Positions 1 to 13,876 of a stretch of 64,000 nt of DNA are shown here, piece by piece (position 1 is the stretch's first letter; each line of letters starts with the position of its first letter). The notes under the pieces were generated by a model, which saw only the letters and a program-made list of their open reading frames with translations, made no database searches and was not told the origin of the DNA. The position numbers and the translations under genes were made by a program. Source of the stretch: an uncultured Pelagibacteraceae bacterium (GTDB lineage: Bacteria > Pseudomonadota > Alphaproteobacteria > Pelagibacterales > AG-422-B15); assembly GCA_902544525.1 (NCBI GenBank), contig CACCCN010000002.1, forward strand, positions 162,502 through 226,501, in the 5' to 3' direction.

Positions 1-2
1 AT

Positions 3-428
3 TTCTTAATTAACAATAATGCTTTAAATATTCACATGGGTATTTCCCCATACTATCGTGGGACAGATTGTAATTTTTGGGCTCTATTTGATAATAATTT
101 ACATTTAGTTGGTGCAACGATACACTATCTATCAAAGGGCTTAGATAATGGCAATATTTTATATCATGCTATGTCAAACCTTAAATCAAATCCTTTTGAG
201 TATACTATGTCTACCGTGAAATCAGCTTTTTATTCTTTAATAGAAAGAATACAAGATAAAAGTATATTTAGAATGCAGTCAATTGAGCAAGATAGATCAA
301 AGGAGATAAGATATTCTAAAAATATAGAATTTACAGAAGAAATATTAATCCAATATAAAAATCAAAAGATTGATCTTGATAGTTTTTCATTCAATAATAA
401 TTTACTAATAAGCCCATATTTTTTATGA
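3..428 (+). CDS. Formyltransferase-family protein, C-terminal part (5' end outside window)
   Basis: Frame is open to the window edge (FLINNNALNIHMGISPYYRGTDCNFWAL...); NIHMGISPYYRG-x-xxFWAL resembles the methionyl-tRNA formyltransferase-like catalytic core. Confidence 0.65.
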   Translation, partial: FLINNNALNIHMGISPYYRGTDCNFWALFDNNLHLVGATIHYLSKGLDNGNILYHAMSNLKSNPFEYTMSTVKSAFYSLIERIQDKSIFRMQSIEQDRSKEIRYSKNIEFTEEILIQYKNQKIDLDSFSFNNNLLISPYFL

Positions 429-568
429 CTTATCGTCAAAGCACAAGTAGTTATTTTTTATCAAATAAATATTATAATTTAGTAAATAGTATGATTTATG
501 TCGTAGCAGAAATAATTTTTTCTAAAAACAACAAAATATTACCTCTGTATTTATATACTAACTCATAA
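425..568 (+). CDS. Small ORF (47 aa), start overlaps upstream stop (ATGA)
   Basis: Read from sequence: MTYRQSTSSYFLSNKYYNLVNSMIYVVAEIIFSKNNKILPLYLYTNS; no recognised family. Confidence 0.25.
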   Translation: MTYRQSTSSYFLSNKYYNLVNSMIYVVAEIIFSKNNKILPLYLYTNS

Positions 569-587
569 TTTAATTTTAAAAAAATTT

Positions 588-2429
588 ATGAAAAAAATTA
601 TTTTGAGTAGTTATGAAAATTCACATAATAATTCTTCTCCAGTATATTACTGGAATGGATTTGGTAATTCAAAATACTATATTAGTAATTTTATAGAAAA
701 AAATAAGGATCAAATTAGAAATGAGTACCTTAAATTTATTGAAAATATAGATGCTGAAAAGCCAGGAGAAAAAAAGATAAGAAAAATATTTGGTATAAAT
801 AAATTTCATAATTTATGGCATATGTCAGCAATATATGAAAAGTGTCCAAATAAATCGTTAGCAATAAATGACTGTATAAAACTAATTGCTTTTGAAAAAA
901 TTTTAGATATTGAAAATCCAAAAATCGTTAGCTTAGATTCAAAAAATGTAAATCTTCATAAGTCTATTAAAATACTATGTTTAAGGAAAAAAATCATATT
1001 TGAAAATAATTTGAATTTACCATACTTTTTTTATTTAGATAGTAAAAGCTTAATACCTAATTTTTTAAAAACAATTATTTTTATTTTTAAAATATTCTTA
1101 TCAAGTTTATCAAGGGGGAGAAACTTAGTTAATAATAACTTTGAAAATCATATTTCTTTTATTTCATATTTTATAAATTTTAAAATCAAAAAAGATAATG
1201 ATAATACAATAAAGTTTTTTTCAGATTATTGGCATAATTTGCCAGATTTAATTTTTCAATATGATAAAAAGATTAATTGGCTTCACTTTGGCATTAATAG
1301 AAAGGCACCAAAAGAATTTAAAATATTAAAAAATAAAAAAGAATTGTTAAATAGTGCAAAAATAAGTCATTTACTTATTGATAATTATATTTCAATTAAG
1401 ATCTTTATTCAGTCATTAATTATTTTTTTAAATGTAAGTATTAAGTCATTAATTACTTTTAATATTAAAAAAATGTTTGATTTAAAGAATTCTAATATTA
1501 ACTTCTATACATTTTTAAAAAATGATTGGATTACTTCTACTCGTGGCTCTCAATTATTTTATTCGATTATTATCATAAAGATATTAGACAAGCTGTTCTC
1601 GAAGATTCCCAAACAAAAACTAGGATTCTATTTATTAGAGTATCAATCTTGGGAAAGAGCACTTATTGGTTCATGGAAGAAATTTAATCATGGAAAAATA
1701 ATAGGTGTAGAGCATACAAGTGGGTATATGAGATACTGGGATTTAAGATTTTATAAATCAATTGATTTTTATAAAGACACTAAAAATCTAAAATTTATGA
1801 ATGATTTCACTTGTATTAACGGGCCTAAATCAAAGGAGCTTTTAATTTGTAGTGGCTATCCAAAAAATAAAATCATTGAAGTTGAGGCGTTGAGATTTAA
1901 TTATTTAAATAAACATATTGATAAGTTAAATCCTACAAATTTTAGTAGCAATAAAATTCTCCTTATTGGTGACATAGATTACATTTCAACTAAAAATTTA
2001 TTGGAAGATATAAAAAAAATATATTTCAATTTAGAAAAAGATATAAAAATTTATTTTAGGCCACATCCAGGAACTCCTAATAAACAGATATTAATTAATT
2101 TTGCAGAAAGTTTGAGTATAAATATTTCTGAAAAGCCACTTATATCAGATATAAATTATAATGATAAAATAATAATAGTTGGAGGTAGTTCTGTAAGTAT
2201 TGAAGCCCTTCTTATGAATAAAACAACCATAATATATTTAAATAAAAATAAGCTTAATTTAAGTCCTATAAATTTTATTCATAAAATAAATTTTGTATCA
2301 AATAGCCAAGATTTACTGAGCTCAATAAATTCCAACTTAAAAAATAGAAATAGCAAGCAAGAGTTTTTTTGGTTGGATGATAATTTACCAAAATGGAAAA
2401 TATTTCTTGATAAGCAATTGAATTATTAA
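588..2429 (+). CDS. Putative surface carbohydrate biosynthesis protein / transferase
   Basis: 613-aa ORF in a glycan locus; FRPHPGTPNKQ and GGSSVSIEALLMNK resemble capsule/O-antigen transferase-type proteins. Confidence 0.5.
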   Translation: MKKIILSSYENSHNNSSPVYYWNGFGNSKYYISNFIEKNKDQIRNEYLKFIENIDAEKPGEKKIRKIFGINKFHNLWHMSAIYEKCPNKSLAINDCIKLIAFEKILDIENPKIVSLDSKNVNLHKSIKILCLRKKIIFENNLNLPYFFYLDSKSLIPNFLKTIIFIFKIFLSSLSRGRNLVNNNFENHISFISYFINFKIKKDNDNTIKFFSDYWHNLPDLIFQYDKKINWLHFGINRKAPKEFKILKNKKELLNSAKISHLLIDNYISIKIFIQSLIIFLNVSIKSLITFNIKKMFDLKNSNINFYTFLKNDWITSTRGSQLFYSIIIIKILDKLFSKIPKQKLGFYLLEYQSWERALIGSWKKFNHGKIIGVEHTSGYMRYWDLRFYKSIDFYKDTKNLKFMNDFTCINGPKSKELLICSGYPKNKIIEVEALRFNYLNKHIDKLNPTNFSSNKILLIGDIDYISTKNLLEDIKKIYFNLEKDIKIYFRPHPGTPNKQILINFAESLSINISEKPLISDINYNDKIIIVGGSSVSIEALLMNKTTIIYLNKNKLNLSPINFIHKINFVSNSQDLLSSINSNLKNRNSKQEFFWLDDNLPKWKIFLDKQLNY

Positions 2430-2444
2430 CTAGAAAATTACTAT

Positions 2445-3104
2445 TTATATTATTTTAGCTTCTATAACTTCATCGAAATCTTTGAATATCTTATAGGAAA
2501 ATTTATTGCATATTTCTTTACCATCTTTCCAATCTGAATATCCTGATAAATAAATAAATTCTAAACTAAATTCATTTGCAGCTATCATATCCGACATTGC
2601 GTCTCCAAAATAAAAATTATTTTTTTTTGTGGGCTTATCATTAAGTACAATATTTATATTTTCAATCTTTGTCGACGGACTTCCATATATACCTTTGAAA
2701 TATCTATCTAGTTTTTTATATTTTAAGACATCTCTCAGTTCATTCTGTTCTGATCCTGATATAACATAACAGTGATAATTTAATTTATTTGCATTTTCCA
2801 AAAAAATTTTTACTCCATTAACTAACTCTGAGTTTTTTAAATTCATTATACACATACTTGAGTATTTATCTAATGCGTCATGATAGTCTTGTTGAATAAA
2901 ACTTTTTTTAATTTCAGTAAAAAAGTAATTTAATTTTTCAAATCTATTAATACCCTGATTCTTTTTATGATAATCTATAAATAAATCAACGTATTCTTTT
3001 TTTTCATTTTTTAGACTCTCTCTAAAAGCTTTAGTCTTAATTTGATTAGAGTCCAAGATAACCCCATCACAATCAAAGAATAAATTATGACTATGCGTTT
3101 GCAT
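2445..3104 (-). CDS. HAD-family hydrolase (sugar phosphatase-like)
   Basis: LFFDCDGVILDSN (HAD motif I), YVISGSEQ (motif II), FGDAMSDMIAA (motif IV). Confidence 0.85.
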   Translation of the reverse strand: MQTHSHNLFFDCDGVILDSNQIKTKAFRESLKNEKKEYVDLFIDYHKKNQGINRFEKLNYFFTEIKKSFIQQDYHDALDKYSSMCIMNLKNSELVNGVKIFLENANKLNYHCYVISGSEQNELRDVLKYKKLDRYFKGIYGSPSTKIENINIVLNDKPTKKNNFYFGDAMSDMIAANEFSLEFIYLSGYSDWKDGKEICNKFSYKIFKDFDEVIEAKII

Positions 3105-3834
3105 TAAAAATTTTTCTTACTTTTTTTAAGTCTCTTAATGTATCTACTGCAATCGATTTATTTGAGAGTTTTACCATCTTAACTTTTAATCCTTTCTCAA
3201 GAAAACGAAGTATTTCGATATCTTCAACCGCCTCTAACTTACTTTTTTTATTGAATAAATTGTTTTTAGTCAGAACATCTCTTGGAAATGCATAAATACA
3301 TACTTGCTTAAATGCATTTTTAAATAATTTTTTTTTCGTAATAGGGATAGGAGACCTACTTATATACAATAAATTGCTATCGTTATCTGTAACTATTTTA
3401 GGAACATTTATATTTCTAAAGTCTTTTTCGAAATCAATCTTAGACATACCGTTTATAATATATGATCTATTAGCATTATAGGACTTGATGATTTTTTTAA
3501 TATCTGAGGGACTAACTAGAGGTTCATCTCCTTGAACATTTATATAAAAAGTTCGTTTAATTTTTTTTGAAACTTCTATTACCCTATCTGTACCTGTTTT
3601 ACACTTACTGGAAGTCATTAAAAAATTCATTCCAACCTCTTTACAATGTGTTGCTATCTTATCGCTATCTGTAGCAACTAAAACTTTATCTTTGCCACTG
3701 ACCTTTATGCATGACTCCCATACCCTATTTAACATTGTTTTACCAAATATTTTAAGTAACGGTTTTCCTGGAAGTCTAGTTGAGTCATATCTAGCAGGAA
3801 TTATAATTAAATAATTATTATTTTTTCTACTCAT
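3091..3834 (-). CDS. kdsB-like: CMP-KDO synthetase-like cytidylyltransferase
   Basis: IIPARYDSTRLPGKPL and NVQGDEPL motifs of KdsB family; start chosen at MSRKNNNYLIIIPAR (track ORF extends to 3858). Confidence 0.85.
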   Translation of the reverse strand: MSRKNNNYLIIIPARYDSTRLPGKPLLKIFGKTMLNRVWESCIKVSGKDKVLVATDSDKIATHCKEVGMNFLMTSSKCKTGTDRVIEVSKKIKRTFYINVQGDEPLVSPSDIKKIIKSYNANRSYIINGMSKIDFEKDFRNINVPKIVTDNDSNLLYISRSPIPITKKKLFKNAFKQVCIYAFPRDVLTKNNLFNKKSKLEAVEDIEILRFLEKGLKVKMVKLSNKSIAVDTLRDLKKVRKIFNANA

Positions 3835-5428
3835 TGTTATTAATTTGAGCAAAGCCATAGCTAGTTGGTGTTATGGATAAGATTTTTAATGAATTTTTAC
3901 ATTTTTTATATAATTTCAAGGATTTTAACATTTCATTTTGAAGTTTTTTGTCATCATATCCATCAAAACCAGCTAAATAGACATTTTTTGCTCCTCCAAT
4001 GGTTATCAAAGCTAAAGCATATATCGCTGTCAATTGAAATGGAATTGAACAAGATTTATGGTTTATATAAAGACATCCTTTAGTAATAATTGAACCATAA
4101 TCATTGATTTTTTTTTCAAGCTTATCTTTATTGGGAATATCTGATATCAAATCTTTTGGCATATATATAGGCTTATTTAAATCAAAATAATGTTTTGAGT
4201 CCATTAATATCCTAGATTTATTTGCGGAAACTATTCCATCTATAAATTCATCTGGTATTTGTTTTTGAATATTAATTGCTAATTTCAAAACTTTATTATT
4301 TTTAATAAAATCTAAAATCTCATTTCTATGAGTTTTGATGCTTGGACCATTACCAATTAAAAGTATATCTTTTCCACTGCACCAATTTTTTGCATTCCAG
4401 GAGCCATCATAATTTTCATTAGACTTTATTCTTACTTCATCTAAAGTTTCCTGATTATAGGAAGAAGAGGGTATTTCCTTCATATATTCAATAATTTCCA
4501 TTATTTGCTTCTGACTGTACCTCTGATCTGAAACCATTTCTTGAATATATGTTGGATGTATATTGTAATCAGCAGCTAAAGAATATAGATCACTAGCACC
4601 CCACTTATATTTGTTATGTAAACTCTCAAAATCTTCTGTAGAAATTTTCACTAGACCGTCAACTATATAGCTATTTGGCTTCAATTTATTAAGCTCGATT
4701 AAAAGTTTTTCACTCTTAGCATTTCCAGCGCCTCTTCCCATCCCTTTAACAGTAGAGTCTACCCAAGTCACGCCATTATCTATTGCGGTGAGAGTATTCT
4801 TTATTGCCATACCCTTATTATCATGAGTATGAATACCTATTGCTTTTTTCCAATTTTTTTTTATAGCCTTAGTTATATTAATTACGTCTTCTGGAGACAT
4901 ATTGCCCAATGAGTCTGCAAAATATAATACATCAACTATATTCCAGCTGGCTATTAATGAGGTTGCTTTTTCTATCTCCTCTATACTTCTTCCACCTGCT
5001 TGCATCATATTAAGACCCACCTCATAACCAAGTTCTTTTAGTGTTCCAACAATTTCCTTGCACCTATCAATATCTTTAAAATGTACCGCTACCCTAACTA
5101 AAGAAATTATAGACTCAGATTTAGGCAAATAAAGCTGTTCAACTTGTCTACTTATTCTTTCTTCACCAGAAAAAAAAATTGATGCATCAGACATGACGCC
5201 AACTTTAATTTTTTTAATGTTTTTTTTATGTTTTAAATGATTATCAAGGGAGTATGCGTAGGGTCCTAAATATGTATCACTTGAAAAATTTCTAAAACCA
5301 ATTTCTATTATATCAATTCCAGACTCTATAACTCTTGCTATATATTTATCAACAAGAGACTCATCAAAGTTCCAATTGTTATAGTAACCTCCATCACGCA
5401 ATGTGCAATCAAGTGTTGTTAAACTCAT
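3827..5428 (-). CDS. DRE-TIM metallolyase/HMGL-like aldolase fused to a C-terminal GT42 sialyltransferase-like domain
   Basis: N-term TTLDCTLRDGGYYNNWNF, GIHTHDNKGMA; C-term KDILLIGNGPSIKTH...AIYALALITIGGAKNVYLAGFDGY resembles CST-II-like layout. Confidence 0.7.
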   Translation of the reverse strand: MSLTTLDCTLRDGGYYNNWNFDESLVDKYIARVIESGIDIIEIGFRNFSSDTYLGPYAYSLDNHLKHKKNIKKIKVGVMSDASIFFSGEERISRQVEQLYLPKSESIISLVRVAVHFKDIDRCKEIVGTLKELGYEVGLNMMQAGGRSIEEIEKATSLIASWNIVDVLYFADSLGNMSPEDVINITKAIKKNWKKAIGIHTHDNKGMAIKNTLTAIDNGVTWVDSTVKGMGRGAGNAKSEKLLIELNKLKPNSYIVDGLVKISTEDFESLHNKYKWGASDLYSLAADYNIHPTYIQEMVSDQRYSQKQIMEIIEYMKEIPSSSYNQETLDEVRIKSNENYDGSWNAKNWCSGKDILLIGNGPSIKTHRNEILDFIKNNKVLKLAINIQKQIPDEFIDGIVSANKSRILMDSKHYFDLNKPIYMPKDLISDIPNKDKLEKKINDYGSIITKGCLYINHKSCSIPFQLTAIYALALITIGGAKNVYLAGFDGYDDKKLQNEMLKSLKLYKKCKNSLKILSITPTSYGFAQINNNE

Positions 5429-5442
5429 ATCAATTAATTATT

Positions 5443-5511
5443 TCTAAAAATTTTATTAAGGGCAGAACGTACAATATAGCTAGTACAAATTATCATGACA
5501 TTGAAACTATT
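5443..5511 (+). repeat. Inverted partial duplication of the neighbouring epimerase gene
   Basis: By-eye alignment to the reverse complement of 5774-5842: about 60 of 69 nt match; encodes GRTYNIASTNYHDIET as in the 5591-6529 protein. Confidence 0.85.
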
Positions 5512-5590
5512 TCATAGCATATATTGATCATAAAATATTATTTTATATTGATTTAATTGCTACTGAAAGGAAATTATTTGCAAAATAATA

Positions 5591-6529
5591 TTACTGTTTC
5601 ATCCAATCAATTGTTTTTTTGATACCTTCTTCTAATGAAAGAGAATCTTTGAAATTAAGTTCCTCTACAGAGAGTGTATTATCAGCTTTTTTATTAATTG
5701 TGGTTAATACCTCAGGATCCTTTAAGTTTATAAGATCTCTTGATGCTCCTGTGTATGACCAAATAATATCAGCAATAGTTTCGATGTCATGATAATTTGT
5801 ACTAGCTATATTATATGTTCTACCTGGTATAAAATTTTTGGATATATTTATTAAAGCATCAACACAATCATCTATATAGGTACTTGATCTGTAGTGTCCC
5901 TTATATAAGTTTATTGGCAAATTATTTATTGCGTGGTAGCAAAACTTTGCATTAACAGATCTGTAAGGATGATAGGCTTCTCCTGGTCCATATGTGTTAA
6001 AAAGTCTAACAACTACATTATCTGAGTTGTACATTATTTCATGATTTTTTATTTGCATTTCATTGGTCCATTTAGAAATTGCATAGTCATTCATTTGTTT
6101 TATTTCAAATTCATCCATCACTGACTCTTTCATTAATTCATTGAAATCTCCATATACTTCAGATGATGAAAAATGGACTAATTTAAAAGGGGACAACGTT
6201 TGCAGTAATAGTAAATTTTTTAAACCGACTACATTTGAGCTCCACAATTGTTCAAAAAAATCTTCACCATTCCATCTTCCAAATTCGGCTGCACAATTAT
6301 AAATTATATCAAATGGACCATTATTCATAATGATCCTCTCAATCTGTCTATAAATACTTATATCACATCTTGTATATTCTAGTGGCTCATTACTCATCAC
6401 TTGAGAAAAGCCCGTTTGACCAGGGTGATGCAAAAGATCACATCCTAGCACACTATGGTTATTTTGTTTCAACTTCTCGACAAGCAACTTGCCAACAACA
6501 CCTTTGCTTCCTGTCACTAAAATTTTCAT
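5591..6529 (-). CDS. NAD-dependent epimerase/dehydratase (SDR)
   Basis: MKILVTGSKGVVGKLLVEKL Rossmann motif, SSSEVYG and YAISKW catalytic motif. Confidence 0.9.
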   Translation of the reverse strand: MKILVTGSKGVVGKLLVEKLKQNNHSVLGCDLLHHPGQTGFSQVMSNEPLEYTRCDISIYRQIERIIMNNGPFDIIYNCAAEFGRWNGEDFFEQLWSSNVVGLKNLLLLQTLSPFKLVHFSSSEVYGDFNELMKESVMDEFEIKQMNDYAISKWTNEMQIKNHEIMYNSDNVVVRLFNTYGPGEAYHPYRSVNAKFCYHAINNLPINLYKGHYRSSTYIDDCVDALINISKNFIPGRTYNIASTNYHDIETIADIIWSYTGASRDLINLKDPEVLTTINKKADNTLSVEELNFKDSLSLEEGIKKTIDWMKQ

Positions 6530-7692
6530 AAAATAGACATAACACGCTTGTTTCTTTTAAATAGGATTTTATCGAAAGTCTTATGTTTAACTAATGGGAT
6601 CAAAATATCATTATTTTTTATTTGTTCCAACGAAATTAATTTTTTTCTATACAGTGAATTTTCACTCATATCAAAGAGTGGATCACAAGCATAAATATTT
6701 TCATATTTTTTATAAAGTGATTGGAATATCTTTAATGCAGGCGCATTTCTTATATCATTGCAATCTTCTTTATAAGTCAGGCCTAGCAGTACAATCCTAA
6801 CTTTATTATTATCTAAAACAATTTTTTTTATTTTTTTTATACACCTTGTTGTAGTTTTGTCATTAATAAGTCGGCTATTTTTAAGAATTGTACTTTTATA
6901 AAAATCTGGAAGAAAATACGGATCTACTGGTAAGCAATGTCCTCCCACACCAATTCCATAGCTATGTAAATTAACTCTCGGATGCATATTTGCTAACTGA
7001 AATATTTTTTTGACGTTGAGATTGTTATTAGAAAGAATAAAATTTAATTCATTAGATAGAGCAATATTCACATCCCTAAACGAGTTTTCAACAAGCTTAC
7101 ATGCTTCTGCAGTTTCTAAATCTGTTTTTATAATTTGAGATTTAACAAATTTTTTGTATATATTTATTGCTTTATTAAGACCCCTATTTGTATTTGAACC
7201 AATAATTCGATCGTTATGTATCATTTCATTTATTGTGTTACCTGGAAATGCTCTTTCAGGAGAGTGAGCTATAAGAATATCTTCATTATCAATTTTCTTT
7301 ATAATGTTAGAACAAGTTTTTACAGGAATAGTAGACTCAATTATTAGTAAATCATTTTTTTTTAACAGCTTACGAATAGCATTTACAGCATGGTTTAAAT
7401 ATCTTAAATCTGCGGTAAATTTTTTATTTTTCTTTTTGATGGGAGTTGGTACACACACTATATAAACATCAGCTTTATTTAGTCTATTAGAAATTATAAA
7501 ATTTTTATTTACATTTTTGTTATTTAAAATTTGAAAAATATCATCATCAAAATATTCTTTTTTTGGTTTTAAAATTTTTTTTATACGATTTTTATCAAGA
7601 TCATAACCATAAACTTTTTGGTTATTTTTTGATAATAACAAACTAAGTGGAAGTCCTATTGCACCAAGTCCAATAATAGAAATCTTATTCAT
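6526..7692 (-). CDS. wecC-like: Nucleotide sugar dehydrogenase (UDP-ManNAc dehydrogenase-like)
   Basis: ISIIGLGAIGLPLSLLLS, GVGGHCLPVDPYFL, LLGLTYKEDCNDIRNAPAL motifs. Confidence 0.88.
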   Translation of the reverse strand: MNKISIIGLGAIGLPLSLLLSKNNQKVYGYDLDKNRIKKILKPKKEYFDDDIFQILNNKNVNKNFIISNRLNKADVYIVCVPTPIKKKNKKFTADLRYLNHAVNAIRKLLKKNDLLIIESTIPVKTCSNIIKKIDNEDILIAHSPERAFPGNTINEMIHNDRIIGSNTNRGLNKAINIYKKFVKSQIIKTDLETAEACKLVENSFRDVNIALSNELNFILSNNNLNVKKIFQLANMHPRVNLHSYGIGVGGHCLPVDPYFLPDFYKSTILKNSRLINDKTTTRCIKKIKKIVLDNNKVRIVLLGLTYKEDCNDIRNAPALKIFQSLYKKYENIYACDPLFDMSENSLYRKKLISLEQIKNNDILIPLVKHKTFDKILFKRNKRVMSIL

Positions 7693-8800
7693 TCAAAGTT
7701 ATCCTTAAAATTTTTCTAGAAGCATCTCCTTTGCCATATGGGAATGACTTAGTCTGATATTTATTTTGACTCTTACTAGAGATCATATCGTTAAAATCTT
7801 TGACAAAACTTCTAATTTCAAATGATGAGAGTTTTACATTTTTATTAATTACCTCTGACCTCTCAGTATACTCTCTCATTAAAAGCATTGGCTTACCTAA
7901 AAAAGCAGCCTCTTCCTGTATTCCACCGCTATCTGAAACTATAAGTTCTGATTTTGACATAAAATAGCAAAACAACATATGATCTATAAAATTCACACAT
8001 TTAAAATTTTCTTTATTAAATTTTCCCAAATATTTCTTATTAATCTGTCTAAGATAAGGACTCGGATGCACTGAGAATAAAAAAAAATAATTTTGATTAT
8101 TTTTTATTAATTCTTTTATAGCTATATAAAAATTAACAAGATTTTGATTTTGATTTTCTCTCCTATGCATTGTGATTAATATTAGTTTTTTCTTTCTTAG
8201 AATATCATGATAAAAATTAAAATCAGGATGTTTCAAATAAAGTTTTTCTTTGAGTGTTTTTTTTATACAGTCAATAACTGGATTACCAACTACATGAATC
8301 GTTTCTCTATTTATTCTCTCGCTTATTAAATTTTGAGCAGAGACTTTTGAAGGAGCAAAATTAATTTTTGCGATTACTGAAATCATTCTCCTGTAACTTT
8401 CTTCAGGCCAAGGATGGAGGTGATTGTAAGTTCTAAGTCCACTTTCAATATACGCTACCTTAATTTTATTATTATAAGCTGCTTGAGCTCCCATTAAGGC
8501 AGTTGCAGTGTCTCCCAGCACAAAGACATAGTCATATTTATGTTTAGAAAAATGATTATCAAGACTGCTCAACAGCTTGGAGGAAAACTTACTTAGTGTG
8601 ATATTTTTATTTTTAACATTTGAAATGTAATCAACTTTTAAACTGTATGTTTTAAGTAAAGGCAGTAAAATTTCGACATGCTGTTGGGTATTGAATATTT
8701 TAGTAGTAAAATTTGAATTATTTTTAAATTCAGATATCACTGGAAATAATTTAATTATCTCTGGCCTTGTTCCAAAAACAAACAAAATTTTTTTTTTCAT
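7685..8800 (-). CDS. wecB: UDP-N-acetylglucosamine 2-epimerase (non-hydrolysing)
   Basis: LFVFGTRPEIIKLFPVI, HRREN, VSDSGGIQEEAAFLGKPML. Confidence 0.92.
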   Translation of the reverse strand: MKKKILFVFGTRPEIIKLFPVISEFKNNSNFTTKIFNTQQHVEILLPLLKTYSLKVDYISNVKNKNITLSKFSSKLLSSLDNHFSKHKYDYVFVLGDTATALMGAQAAYNNKIKVAYIESGLRTYNHLHPWPEESYRRMISVIAKINFAPSKVSAQNLISERINRETIHVVGNPVIDCIKKTLKEKLYLKHPDFNFYHDILRKKKLILITMHRRENQNQNLVNFYIAIKELIKNNQNYFFLFSVHPSPYLRQINKKYLGKFNKENFKCVNFIDHMLFCYFMSKSELIVSDSGGIQEEAAFLGKPMLLMREYTERSEVINKNVKLSSFEIRSFVKDFNDMISSKSQNKYQTKSFPYGKGDASRKILRITLNE

Positions 8801-8913
8801 AAAATCGAATCAACTTGAGTTACTATCCTAAATACTAAATCATTAATGACTATTACATATAGTTTTTTCAAGATATTTTTATGTGAAGTAACAGTAATTT
8901 CACGTTTAGCAGA

Positions 8914-9029
8914 CTTGGCAATGTCCTACTCTCCCATGCCTTAAGACATAGTACCATCGGCGCTGGAGCCCTTAACGTTCGAGTTCGGAATGGGATCGTG
9001 TGTAACCTCTCCGCTAAAACCACCAAGTC
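8914..9029 (-). rRNA. rrf: 5S ribosomal RNA
   Basis: 5S-like sequence (cttggcaatgtcctactctcccatg...ccaccaag) after 23S; flanked by a perfect 11-bp inverted repeat (8897-8907 / 9034-9044). Confidence 0.9.
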
Positions 9030-9121
9030 AACAAAACGTGAAATCAATACTAAAAAATTTTTTAAAGATTTAATTTATAAAGTGTTGCTTGAAGTGCATA
9101 GTTTATTTCTAGTACATAGAA

Positions 9122-11866
<2,745 letters not shown>

Positions 11867-11983
11867 ACAAAAAATAAACTTTTGCTTTTATTTTATGCAC
11901 TTTATTAATTAATTGAATTCTCTAAAAAATTTTATTTTTAGTATTGATGTCACTTCACGATGTAAATGGAAAAGCTTAAAACT

Positions 11984-12059
11984 TGGTGGAGCTTACCGGG
12001 ATCGAACCGGTGACCCCCTGCTTGCAAAGCAGGTGCTCTCCCAGCTGAGCTAAAGCCCC
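11984..12059 (-). tRNA. tRNA-Ala (TGC)
   Basis: GGGGCTTTAGCTCAGCTGGGAGAGCACCTGCTTTGCAAGCAGGGGGTCACCGGTTCGATCCCGGTAAGCTCCACCA; 16S-23S spacer. Confidence 0.95.
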
Positions 12060-12078
12060 TTAAAAAACCACCATAATA

Positions 12079-12156
<78 letters not shown>

Positions 12157-12196
12157 GGATATATTCGATAGGCTTCATAGTTTTAAACAAATTGAA

Positions 12197-12221
12197 AGAG
12201 AAACGAGGACGGTAAGCTGTA
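12197..12221. repeat. Left arm of pre-16S rRNA processing stem (pairs with 13851-13876)
   Basis: agagaaacgaggacggtaagctgta vs reverse complement of 13851-13876 agagaaacgtgggcggtaatactgta; brackets 16S. Confidence 0.75.
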
Positions 12222-12280
12222 AGAATTACTAAGTTAAAAAGTTTATAAATTTTGAAAACAAAATTCACAAACAACTCTTA

Positions 12281-13768
<1,488 letters not shown>

Positions 13769-13850
13769 TTAAAAATGACATACACAAACTTATTGGCGGT
13801 TTTACATAATAAATATGTAAATCCAATAAACGTGTACGATTATATTGTAC

Positions 13851-13876
13851 TACAGTATTACCGCCCACGTTTCTCT
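13851..13876. repeat. Right arm of pre-16S rRNA processing stem
   Basis: Inverted repeat of 12197-12221. Confidence 0.75.

Noticed and set aside
5335-5517. 60-aa plus-strand ORF overlapping the aldolase start
   Set aside because: Its only recognisable part is the inverted epimerase fragment; the rest is antisense to the aldolase gene, so it is not called as a CDS.
8881-8907. Possible rho-independent terminator after 5S (gtgaagtaacagtaatttcac)
   Set aside because: Imperfect short stem that overlaps the pre-5S processing stem; too ambiguous to call.
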